This document shows, in pieces, positions 19,576 through 27,384 of a stretch of 64,000 bases of DNA. The notes under the pieces were generated by a model. It saw only the letters and a list, made by a program, of their open reading frames with translations. It was not told where the DNA came from and did no database searches. The DNA is taken from assembly GCF_029278605.1 (NCBI RefSeq), contig NZ_CP119572.1:992001-1056000 (forward strand), given 5' to 3'. The translations under genes were made by a program, and so were the position numbers. Position 1 is the stretch's first letter. Each line of letters starts with the position of its first letter. This DNA comes from Cupriavidus sp. WKF15 (GTDB lineage: Bacteria; Pseudomonadota; Gammaproteobacteria; Burkholderiales; Burkholderiaceae).

Positions 19576-20313
19576 ATGGGCCTGCTTTCGCTGTTTTCTT
19601 CCCGCAAGGGCAACGACCCGGCACCCGAGCGTACGCGCCGCCAGCGTACCGACCCTGGTGCGGGCATCGCCTCGTCGCGCCGGCTGGCGGAGGAATATGC
19701 CGATGACACGCTGGATCCAGAATTCCCCCAGAAGCAGCGCGCACGCCGCCGCCTGATCGGCGCCGTGGTGCTGGTGGTGGCCGCGGTCATCGTGCTGCCG
19801 ATCATCTTTGAGACCAAGCCGCGTCCGGTGTCCGAGGACGTGTCGGTCAAGGTGGCGGGCGGGCAGGGCACGCAGAAGCCGAAGGTCGAGGCGCGCAAGG
19901 CGGATCCTCTGCCGCCGGCCCCGCAGTCCCAGCAGGCCCGCGGCGACAGCGCCGAAGCGCTCGATGCCGGCGAGGAACTGGTGAGCACGCCGGCCAAGCC
20001 TGCCGCCGTGGCGGACAAGCCCGCTGCCCGCGCGGAAACCAGGCCCGCCGAGAGCAAGACGGCGGATGCCAAGCAGCAAGGCAGCGGCAAGTACCTGATC
20101 CTGATCGGCGCCTTCTCTTCGGAAGAGCGGGCGAAGAACTGGCTGGCCAAGCTCAAGGCGAGCAAGGTGCCGGCGTATGTGGAAAAGAAAGTCCTGGCCG
20201 ATGGCGAGCGTATCCTGCTGCGCGCGGGCCCCTTCAGTGACCGCGATGCCGCCGATGCCGCCGACAAGCGCGTGCGCGCGGCCGGTCTGACTTCGAAGGT
20301 GGTGGAACAGTGA
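19576..20313 (+). CDS. SPOR-domain cell division protein (DedD-like)
   Basis: A 245-residue bitopic inner-membrane protein. A short cytoplasmic N-terminus is followed by one transmembrane helix at about residues 60-78 (GAVVLVVAAVIVLPIIF). A Pro/Ala/Lys-rich linker comes next, then a C-terminal SPOR domain at about residues 171-245 (YLILIGAFSSEERAKNWLAK, VLADGERILLRAGPF). SPOR domains bind denuded peptidoglycan at the septum. Its place between folC and cvpA matches dedD. The N-terminal part is poorly conserved, so I leave the symbol blank. Confidence 0.88.
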   Translation: MGLLSLFSSRKGNDPAPERTRRQRTDPGAGIASSRRLAEEYADDTLDPEFPQKQRARRRLIGAVVLVVAAVIVLPIIFETKPRPVSEDVSVKVAGGQGTQKPKVEARKADPLPPAPQSQQARGDSAEALDAGEELVSTPAKPAAVADKPAARAETRPAESKTADAKQQGSGKYLILIGAFSSEERAKNWLAKLKASKVPAYVEKKVLADGERILLRAGPFSDRDAADAADKRVRAAGLTSKVVEQ

Positions 20314-20351
20314 GCCCGCGCGGCCGCGCGTGACGCGGCCCGCTTGCAACG

Positions 20352-20849
20352 ATGCAGCCGACTTTCTTCGACTACGCTGTCGTCTTCATCCTGCTCGCTT
20401 CCGGCCTGATCGGCGTGCTGCGCGGACTGGTCCGCGAGGTGCTGTCGCTGATGGGCTGGGTCGTGGCGTTCTGGGTTGCCTACCGTTTCGGCGGCGTGGC
20501 CGCCGGCTGGATGCCGCAGTCGCTGCCCGGCGGCGAGATCGCGCGTCATGCGCTCGGTTTCGTCACCTTGCTGATCGGCACCGTGATCGGTGCGGCGCTG
20601 GCGGGCACGGTGATCGGCCAGTTGCTGGAAAGCACCGGGCTGAAGCCGGCGGACCGCGGACTGGGGCTGGTGTTCGGGCTGCTGCGTGGCGCGCTGCTCG
20701 TGATGCTGCTGGTGACGCTGGCCGGATTGACGAAATTGCCGGAAGAGGAATTCTGGCGCGACGCGGTGAGCCGCCCCTATGTGATGCAGGCCATGGAATC
20801 GCTCAAGCCATGGCTGCCACCGGAGCTGGCGAAATACGTCAAGACATGA
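20352..20849 (+). CDS. cvpA: CvpA family membrane protein
   Basis: A 165-residue integral membrane protein with four predicted helices, matching CvpA, named for its role in colicin V production. The start FDYAVVFILLASGLIGVLRGLVREVLSLMGW, split here as FDYAVVFILLASGLI then RGLVREVLSLMGW, is characteristic. It is 38 bp downstream of the SPOR protein and 100 bp upstream of purF, the usual partner. Its direct molecular function is not settled in the family. Confidence 0.92.
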   Translation: MQPTFFDYAVVFILLASGLIGVLRGLVREVLSLMGWVVAFWVAYRFGGVAAGWMPQSLPGGEIARHALGFVTLLIGTVIGAALAGTVIGQLLESTGLKPADRGLGLVFGLLRGALLVMLLVTLAGLTKLPEEEFWRDAVSRPYVMQAMESLKPWLPPELAKYVKT

Positions 20850-20949
20850 CACTGAGGCCCGGCAGCCATGCCTGGCCGGTACGAAACGCAGGCCTTGTCC
20901 TAAGGACCGGGCTGCGCCCCTGAATCAAAGCCTTTCCTGGGAGCTTGGC

Positions 20950-22476
20950 ATGTGCGGTATCGTCGGCGTGGTCTCAACCTCGCCTGTCAACCAACTGATT
21001 TACGACAGCCTGCTGTTGTTGCAACACCGCGGACAGGATGCTGCCGGCATCGCCACCGCCAACGGCAGTACCTTCCACATGCACAAGGCCAACGGCCTCG
21101 TGCGCGACGTGTTCCGCACGCGCAATATGCGTGGCCTGCCGGGCACGGCCGGCATCGGCCAGGTGCGCTACCCGACTGCGGGCTCGGCCTCCAGCGAGGA
21201 AGAGGCGCAGCCGTTCTACGTCAACGCGCCGTACGGCATCATCCTGGCGCACAACGGCAACCTGACCAACTGGCAGCAGCTGCGCGAAGAAATGTTCCGC
21301 CGCGATCGCCGCCACATCAACACGCACTCCGACACCGAAGTGCTGCTGAACGTGCTGGCTGACGAGCTGCAACGTGCCAGCCACGGCATGGCGCTTGATC
21401 CCGAAACGATCTTCACCGCCGTGGCCGGCATGCACCGCCGCGTGAAGGGTTCGTACGCGATTGCCGCGCAGATCGCCGACTATGGCATGCTGGCCGTGCG
21501 CGACCCGTTCGGCATCCGTCCGCTGTGCCTGGGCAGCATCGATACGCCCACCGGCAAGGAGTGGATGGTGGCGTCGGAGTCGGTGGCGCTCGAAGGCATC
21601 GGCTACCGCATGGAACGCGACGTCGCGCCGGGCGAGGCTATCTTCATCGACCTGGACGGCAAGCTGTACAGCAAGCAGTGCGCCGACAATCCGGAGCTCA
21701 CGCCCTGCATTTTCGAGTACGTCTACCTGGCGCGCCCGGATTCATGCATCGATGGCGTGCCCGTCTATGATGCCCGCCTGCGCATGGGCGATTACCTGGC
21801 CGAGAAGATCCGCCAGGAAGTATCGGCCGGCGACATCGACGTGGTCATGCCGATTCCCGATTCCAGCCGCCCGGCGGCCATGCAGGTGGCCAACCGTCTG
21901 GGCGTGGGCTACCGCGAGGGCTTCTTCAAGAACCGCTACGTGGGCCGCACCTTCATCATGCCGGGCCAGGCCGTGCGCAAGAAGTCGGTGCGCCAGAAGC
22001 TCAACGCCATGGGCGTGGAGTTCAAGGGCAAGAACGTGCTGATCGTCGACGACTCGATCGTGCGCGGCACCACCTCGTTCGAGATCGTGCAGATGGCGCG
22101 CGACGCGGGCGCCAACAAGGTGATCTTCGCCTCGGCCGCTCCGCCGGTGAAGTACCCGAACGTGTACGGCATCGACATGCCGACGCGCAGCGAACTGGTG
22201 GCGCATGGCCGCACGCACGAAGAGATCGCGAAGATCATCGGCGCCGACAAGCTGGTGTACCAGGACGTGGAAGCGATGAAGCAGGCCGTACGCGACATCA
22301 ATCCCGCGCTGAAGGACTTCGACGCTTCATGCTTCGACGGCCGCTACATCACCGGCGATATCGACGAGGCCTACCTGGAGCGCCTGGAAACGGCGCGCAG
22401 CCAGGCCGACCGCGAAGGCACCGGCGATATGGAGCGCTCGCAACTGCACCTGCAGCGTTCGGGCGGCAACGAGTAA
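20950..22476 (+). CDS. purF: Amidophosphoribosyltransferase PurF
   Basis: Makes 5-phosphoribosylamine from PRPP and glutamine, the first committed purine step. It has 508 residues. The N-terminal nucleophile is the cysteine after the initiator (MCGIVGVV), with no propeptide, as in E. coli PurF. The glutaminase contacts QVRYPTAGSAS and AHNGNLTNW are present. The PRPP loop is VLIVDDSIVRGTTS, and the PRTase flexible-loop region is FIMPGQAVRKKSVRQKLN. A hairpin follows the stop by 8 bp. Confidence 0.97.
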   Translation: MCGIVGVVSTSPVNQLIYDSLLLLQHRGQDAAGIATANGSTFHMHKANGLVRDVFRTRNMRGLPGTAGIGQVRYPTAGSASSEEEAQPFYVNAPYGIILAHNGNLTNWQQLREEMFRRDRRHINTHSDTEVLLNVLADELQRASHGMALDPETIFTAVAGMHRRVKGSYAIAAQIADYGMLAVRDPFGIRPLCLGSIDTPTGKEWMVASESVALEGIGYRMERDVAPGEAIFIDLDGKLYSKQCADNPELTPCIFEYVYLARPDSCIDGVPVYDARLRMGDYLAEKIRQEVSAGDIDVVMPIPDSSRPAAMQVANRLGVGYREGFFKNRYVGRTFIMPGQAVRKKSVRQKLNAMGVEFKGKNVLIVDDSIVRGTTSFEIVQMARDAGANKVIFASAAPPVKYPNVYGIDMPTRSELVAHGRTHEEIAKIIGADKLVYQDVEAMKQAVRDINPALKDFDASCFDGRYITGDIDEAYLERLETARSQADREGTGDMERSQLHLQRSGGNE

Positions 22477-22484
22477 GCCGCGCC

Positions 22485-22514
22485 GGCCCCGCGTGCGTTG
22501 ACGAACGCGGGGCC
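22485..22514 (+). terminator. Hairpin after purF
   Basis: A perfect 10-bp stem GGCCCCGCGT/ACGCGGGGCC with a ten-base loop. Its right arm overlaps a second hairpin, CCCGGCC/GGCCGGG (about 22512-22532), which is followed by GTCGATTTGAT. Together they look like an inefficient terminator or a 3' protective structure for the purF message. Confidence 0.6.
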
Positions 22515-22586
22515 CGGCCGTAACATGGCCGGGCGTCGATTTGATCGTCAGCTTGCGGACGCGGGTCCTGCCCGAAACAGCTAAAG

Positions 22587-22636
22587 AGATTGCCGTCAGG
22601 AGATTGCCGTCAGGAGATAGCCGTCAGGAGATTGCC
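22587..22636 (+). repeat. 14-bp tandem repeat, 3.6 copies, in the purF-metZ gap
   Basis: The unit AGATTGCCGTCAGG occurs at 22587-22600, 22601-22614 and, with one change, 22615-22628, then a partial unit AGATTGCC ends at 22636. Each junction creates CAGGAGAT, so AGGAG recurs every 14 bases. A second short direct repeat, GGCTCCCAA twice, lies at 22673-22690. The 341-bp gap between purF and metZ (22477-22817) has no gene that I can support; it holds two hairpin regions and these repeats. Confidence 0.8.
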
Positions 22637-22708
22637 AAAGGGAAACAACCGGCTGCTGCCGCGCCGTCCCAGGGCTCCCAAGGCTCCCAAGGTATCCGCA
22701 GAACACGC

Positions 22709-22748
22709 AAGCCCGTCGATCCGACCACCCGATCGCACGGGCTTTTTT
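22709..22748 (+). terminator. Rho-independent terminator or attenuator upstream of metZ
   Basis: AAGCCCGT (22709-22716) pairs with ACGGGCTT, and the inner CGATC pairs with GATCG, giving about 13 bp with one bulged base. The hairpin is followed by a run of six T residues ending at 22748. It lies only 70 bp before the metZ ATG. I see no good promoter in the 69 bp that remain, so metZ may be reached by read-through past this site. Confidence 0.82.
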
Positions 22749-22817
22749 CATGGCCGGCCGCTTGCTGCCGGCTTGTTGGAACCACTGCATTCACGCGGGT
22801 ACGACCGCGCCACCAGC

Positions 22818-24023
22818 ATGAACGAACCGCTCAATCCTGAATCGCTTGGCATCGATACCCTCGGCGTGCGCGCCGGCACGCTGCGCAGCGAATACATGGA
22901 GCACTCCGAGGCGATGTACCTGACCTCGAGCTTCTGCTTCAACAGCGCCGCGGAAGCCGCCGAACGCTTCGCCAACTCGGAAGAGGGTTTCACCTATTCG
23001 CGCTTTACCAACCCCACGGTGTCGATGTTCCAGTCGCGCCTGGCGGCACTGGAAGGCGCGGAGTCCTGCATGGCGACCGCTTCGGGCATGAGCGCGATCC
23101 TGTCGGTGGTGATGTCGCTGCTGCAGGCGGGCGATCACCTGGTGAGCTCGCGCGCGATCTTCGGCTCGACCATGACGCTGTTCGGGAACATTTTCTCGAA
23201 GTTCGGCGTCGAGACCACCTTTGTCGATCCGGGCGACCTGAATGCATGGCGCGCGGCAGTGCGCCCGACCACGAAGATGTTCTTCCTGGAGACGCCGTCC
23301 AACCCGCTCACCGAAGTGGCCGACATTGCCGCCGTGGCCGAGATCGCGCACGATGCCGGCGCGCAGCTCGTCGTCGACAACTGCTTCTGTTCGCCGGCGC
23401 TGCAGCAGCCGATGAAGTTCGGCGCCGATATCGTGGTGCATTCGGCGACCAAGCATATCGACGGGCAGGGCCGCGTGCTCGGCGGTGCCGTAGTCGGTTC
23501 GCGCGACTTCATCATGGGCAAGGTATTCCCGTTCGTGCGTACCGCCGGCCCGACGCTGTCGGCGTTCAATGCCTGGGTGCTGCTCAAGGGCATGGAAACG
23601 CTGGCCATCCGCATGGAGCGGCATTCGGCCAACGCGCTCGCGCTGGCCGAATTCCTGGAATCGCACCCCGCCGTGGCGCGTGTATTCCACCCCGCGCTCA
23701 AGTCGCATCCGCAGCATGAGATCGCCATGCGCCAGCAGAGCGGCGGTGGCGCCATCGTGTCGTTCGAACTCAAGGGCGCCACGCCCGAGCAGCAGCGCGC
23801 GAATGCATGGCGCGTGATCGACAACACGCGGCTGTGCTCGATCACCGGCAACCTCGGCGACACGCGCACCACGATCACGCATCCGTACACGACCACGCAC
23901 GCTCGCGTCACTCCCGAGGCCAAGGCGGCTGCGGGAGTTGGCGAAGGACTGATTCGACTGGCCGTGGGGCTGGAGTCGGTGGCCGACCTGAAGGCCGACC
24001 TGCTGCGCGGATTGGGCGAGTAA
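22818..24023 (+). CDS. metZ: O-succinylhomoserine (or O-acetylhomoserine) sulfhydrylase MetZ
   Basis: A PLP enzyme of the Cys/Met metabolism family that makes homocysteine directly from activated homoserine and sulfide. It has 401 residues from the ATG at 22818; the upstream in-frame extension is repeat-derived and unconserved. The PLP lysine is Lys212 in HSATKHIDGQGRVLGG, with SGMSAILSVVMSLLQAGDH for cofactor binding and SLCSITGNLGD-like LCSITGNLGDTRTTITHP near the C-terminus. The cvpA-purF-metZ order is typical of Burkholderiaceae. Acyl-donor preference is not determinable here. Confidence 0.93.
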   Translation: MNEPLNPESLGIDTLGVRAGTLRSEYMEHSEAMYLTSSFCFNSAAEAAERFANSEEGFTYSRFTNPTVSMFQSRLAALEGAESCMATASGMSAILSVVMSLLQAGDHLVSSRAIFGSTMTLFGNIFSKFGVETTFVDPGDLNAWRAAVRPTTKMFFLETPSNPLTEVADIAAVAEIAHDAGAQLVVDNCFCSPALQQPMKFGADIVVHSATKHIDGQGRVLGGAVVGSRDFIMGKVFPFVRTAGPTLSAFNAWVLLKGMETLAIRMERHSANALALAEFLESHPAVARVFHPALKSHPQHEIAMRQQSGGGAIVSFELKGATPEQQRANAWRVIDNTRLCSITGNLGDTRTTITHPYTTTHARVTPEAKAAAGVGEGLIRLAVGLESVADLKADLLRGLGE

Positions 24024-24043
24024 GACGAAGGCGCGGTGCCGGC

Positions 24044-24313
24044 TCAGGGTGTCTGGGCCGGTGTCTCGCTGTCGCTGCCGGCCACGGCCTTGACGCCGGC
24101 CTTGGTCACGTCATAGGTGGCTTCGACCGCCGTCGACGCAACGCTGACGGCGGCAGAACCCACCGTCGCCACGGTCGATACGGCAGCACTGCCAACGGCC
24201 ACGGTTGCCCCGACGACGCTGCAACCTGCAAGTATCGCGCTGGCCAGGAGGGCGCCGGACAGGCGGACAGCCTGACGTGAAGATCGGGAAAAACCGGAAA
24301 ACGAAAACGGCAT
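24044..24313 (-). CDS. Small lipoprotein with internal repeats
   Basis: An 89-residue predicted lipoprotein on the minus strand. It starts MPFSFSGFSRSSRQAVRLSG, followed by a hydrophobic segment and the lipobox ILAGC with the Cys at about residue 31. The mature part has an 11-residue near-repeat (VGSAAVSTVAT then VGSAAVSVAST) and ends in a short charged tail. It sits tail-to-tail with metZ (21 bp apart) and downstream of the ABC exporter genes. I do not recognise a specific function. Upstream in-frame starts would break the signal peptide pattern, so ATG 24313 is preferred. Confidence 0.75.
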   Translation of the reverse strand: MPFSFSGFSRSSRQAVRLSGALLASAILAGCSVVGATVAVGSAAVSTVATVGSAAVSVASTAVEATYDVTKAGVKAVAGSDSETPAQTP

Positions 24314-24384
24314 GCAGGATTGCCCGGCGGGCATATGGATAAGCGCCAGGTCAACGGGCCCGGGCAACCGGCCGCCCGCGTTTC

Positions 24385-25254
24385 TCAGCGCAGCAAGCGG
24401 CGCCGCAACAGTACCAGCGAAAGTACCAGCGCGACAATGGCGTAGGCGGCCAGCACGGCGAGATGCAGGCCGATGCTGTCAACCGGACGGCCCAGCATGA
24501 GCGGCCGGATCAGCGCCACCGCATGCGCCAGAGGCAGGACATTGGTGGCAGCACGCGCACCGTCCGGCAATTGCTCCAGTGGAAAGAAAACGCCTGAGAG
24601 CAGCAGCATCGGCGTCATGACCAGCGTCTGGTAGAACATGAAGAAGTCATAGCCAGGGGCCAGCGCCGTCACGATCATCGCCAGGCTGGCGAAGGCGATG
24701 CCCGCCAGCACGATCACCGGCAGCGCCAGCAGCGCGCCCGGCATGTGCGCATAGCCGAGCGCGCCCGCCACCAGCATGATGGCCAGCCCCGACAGCACGG
24801 CCTTGCTGGCCGCCCACAGGATCTCCCCGAGCACCACGTCGCCGAGCGTCAGCGGCGCATGCATGATCGCCTCCCAGGTGCGCTGCACGTGCATGCGCGA
24901 GAACGCCGAGTACATCGACTCGAAGCTGGCCGACATCATCACGCTCGATGCCGTGGTGCCGGCCGCAAGGAAGGCGATGTACGAGACGCCGTGCACCTGC
25001 CCGACCAGCAGGCCGAGCCCGAGGCCAAGGCCGAACAGGTAGATCATCGGGTCGGCCAGGTTGCCGATCATCGACGGGATGGCCAGCTTCTTCCACACCA
25101 TGTAGTTGCGGTACCAGACCATCATCCAGTTGCGCACGTTGCGCGGCAGCAGCGGCTGCGGATAGTGCTGGCGCAGTTCGATGCCGCCGGCCTGCCCGCG
25201 GGCGTGGCCGGTCTCTGCGGTGGCCGCTTCCGGGCGCGGATCCTGTTCGCTCAT
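24385..25254 (-). CDS. ABC-2 type exporter permease (NodJ family)
   Basis: A 289-residue inner-membrane permease with a cytoplasmic N-terminus and six hydrophobic segments. It has the ABC-2 phrases LADPMIYLFGLGLGLGLLVG and FFPLEQLPDGARAATNVLPL, and PLMLGRPVDSIGLHLAVL near the end. It matches the NodJ/DrrB-like family. It is paired with the ATPase encoded immediately upstream (1 bp apart). No nodulation genes are present, so a general export role (lipid, oligosaccharide or drug) is more likely than Nod factor export; the substrate is unknown. Confidence 0.85.
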   Translation of the reverse strand: MSEQDPRPEAATAETGHARGQAGGIELRQHYPQPLLPRNVRNWMMVWYRNYMVWKKLAIPSMIGNLADPMIYLFGLGLGLGLLVGQVHGVSYIAFLAAGTTASSVMMSASFESMYSAFSRMHVQRTWEAIMHAPLTLGDVVLGEILWAASKAVLSGLAIMLVAGALGYAHMPGALLALPVIVLAGIAFASLAMIVTALAPGYDFFMFYQTLVMTPMLLLSGVFFPLEQLPDGARAATNVLPLAHAVALIRPLMLGRPVDSIGLHLAVLAAYAIVALVLSLVLLRRRLLR

Positions 25255-25255
25255 C

Positions 25256-26167
<912 letters not shown>

Positions 26168-26317
26168 GGCAGGAAGACGGTTGGCGCGCCGGCGGGCGCA
26201 ATATCCGCCATTATGCCGGTCATCGCCGCGCATGACCTGTGGTGCACTGCACTATGACCCGGGCGGCGCTTCAGTGCGGGTAACGCGAAATGTGGCGCAT
26301 AAAGAAAGCGGCGCATA

Positions 26318-26347
26318 AAAAAACCGCCAGCATGCTGGCGGTTTTTT
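26318..26347 (-). terminator. Bidirectional perfect-palindrome terminator after rpsU
   Basis: A perfect 30-bp palindrome centred between 26332 and 26333, with AAAAAACCGCCAG on one side and the mirrored TTTTTT on the other. On either strand it makes a GC-rich stem followed by a T-run. It lies 17 bp past the rpsU stop, so its main role is to end rpsU transcription. It also insulates nodIJ-like genes from upstream reading. Confidence 0.93.
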
Positions 26348-26364
26348 ATGCGGTGCGAACCGAA

Positions 26365-26577
26365 TCAGTAGAGCTTCTTCGGCAGCATCTGCATGCGCAG
26401 GCGCTTGCGCAGGCGCGCTTCGGCAGCCTTCTTCTTGCGCTTGCGCTCGGTCGTGGGCTTTTCGTAGGCGGTGCGGCTCTTCAGTTCGACGATCAGGCCA
26501 GTCTGCAGGATCGAGCGACGGAAGCGACGCATTGCAACTTCAACCGGCTCACCGGGTTTCAAGACGATCTTGGTCAA
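26365..26577 (-). CDS. rpsU: 30S ribosomal protein S21
   Basis: A 70-residue basic small-subunit protein needed for translation initiation. It shows the S21 pattern: [17 protein letters not shown], then [20 protein letters not shown] and a Lys/Arg-rich tail ending in PKKLY. The start codon is TTG at 26577-26575, with an AAAGGA ribosome site seven bases upstream, and no ATG is available in that position. It is monocistronic here, not followed by dnaG-rpoD as in enteric bacteria. Betaproteobacteria often carry more than one rpsU; other copies are outside this window. Confidence 0.93.
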   Translation of the reverse strand: MTKIVLKPGEPVEVAMRRFRRSILQTGLIVELKSRTAYEKPTTERKRKKKAAEARLRKRLRMQMLPKKLY

Positions 26578-26813
26578 TTCAGTCCTTTAGGGGATTGCTG
26601 CCGCGCAAGCGGCTGGTTCAAACGAGGGGGAAACTGCGGCCGCCGAAGCGGCTGGTATTGCACACAAGGCAGACACTGCCCTGAGTGCACCCCCGCGAAC
26701 CTGAAAGATGTGGACCGATGAGTCCGTGCAACCAGTGTCAGGGGTGATAGCGCCGGGTTCCTTGTACAAGGGGCCTGGCAGTACCGGTTTCCGTAAAAAG
26801 CTATACGCCCGTA

Positions 26814-26843
26814 ACTATGGCACGTATACGACGCAAATGTCAA
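26814..26843 (-). promoter_or_regulatory. Possible sigma-70 promoter for rpsU; description of the rpsU-kdp gap
   Basis: Reading the minus strand, a perfect TTGACA (26843-26838) is followed 18 bp later by CATAGT (26819-26814), aimed at rpsU with a leader of about 230 bases. The leader contains a 12-bp palindrome CCTTGTACAAGG (about 26759-26770). The whole gap 26578-27124 has no supported gene. Its right half is AT- and T-rich compared with the surroundings and carries the likely kdp control region. Confidence 0.45.
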
Positions 26844-27025
26844 GAATGTGCCGTGATTCGGAATGCGTCGGGCGGTACGTTGCCAGCAAAAGTGGAGCCC
26901 CAATCGCTCCGGAGTCGCGGTGCCAGGTTCAGAGCGGCCCGCGAGTTCGAGGATGTGAATGTACACGAAATTGATGTCGCGGCCATATCGGGCCTGTAGC
27001 TGCTGCGTCTCCGGAGCTGGCGCCG

Positions 27026-27048
27026 TTTTTATATCTTCTTTATCTGCC
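27026..27048 (+). promoter_or_regulatory. T-rich KdpE-box-like element upstream of kdp
   Basis: The sequence TTTTTATATCTTCTTTATC followed by TGCC resembles the T-rich KdpE binding site upstream of the E. coli kdpFABC promoter. It lies 77 bp before the first ORF of the kdp cluster. Farther down, TCGATCCA (27079-27086) and TGGATCGA (27112-27119) form an 8-bp inverted repeat whose right arm ends 5 bp before the ATG at 27125. The similarity is by eye from memory; no binding matrix was used. Confidence 0.4.
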
Positions 27049-27124
27049 CTCGGTCTCTTTCTACCCCGTTTTTAGCGGTCGATCCATAAGCTTCCCGGTG
27101 TCAGTCACTCTTGGATCGATTGTC

Positions 27125-27295
27125 ATGGACGGGGTCTTCCTGATCGTCTTGATCGTATTCGCCGCCGCCAGCGCGGCATTGCTATGGCTGTGCGCCGCCT
27201 TGGGCGCCAACGGGCCGGGAGCCGCCGCGGAGCACGGCGGCCTGCACAACGACGCCGCGCTTGGCAAGCACAGCGCTGCCGACAAGGGGTTGTGA
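27125..27295 (+). CDS. Small single-span membrane protein ahead of kdpF
   Basis: A 56-residue frame, MDGVFLIVLIVFAAASAAL then LWLCAALGAN, with one strongly hydrophobic helix at about residues 4-27 and a hydrophilic Gly/Ala/His-containing tail (HGGLHNDAALGKHSAADKGL). Its TGA overlaps the kdpF ATG by one base, indicating translational coupling. The ribosome site is poor and partly inside a possible hairpin. I do not recognise the family. It could be an extra peptide of the Kdp complex or a translational leader. Confidence that it is translated is moderate. Confidence 0.55.
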   Translation: MDGVFLIVLIVFAAASAALLWLCAALGANGPGAAAEHGGLHNDAALGKHSAADKGL

Positions 27296-27384
27296 TGGAT
27301 TGGGCTGACCTGCTGAGCGCCGCCCTGGCCGCGCTGATTTTCATCTACCTCCTGATTGCGCTGTTCCGCCCGGAGAAATTCTGA
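27295..27384 (+). CDS. kdpF: KdpF, small subunit of the potassium-transporting ATPase
   Basis: A 29-residue membrane peptide, [20 protein letters not shown] with the end [10 protein letters not shown] single helix followed by RPEKF is the KdpF signature. In E. coli KdpF stabilises the KdpABC complex. It overlaps by one base both the preceding small ORF and kdpA (TGATG at 27382-27386). It is too short for common ORF cut-offs. Confidence 0.92.
   Translation: MDWADLLSAALAALIFIYLLIALFRPEKF

Noticed and set aside
26715..26728. CCGATGAGTCCGTG, which resembles part of a hammerhead ribozyme core
   Set aside because: The invariant CTGATGA is not matched, and no GAAA core or flanking stems of the right geometry are present.
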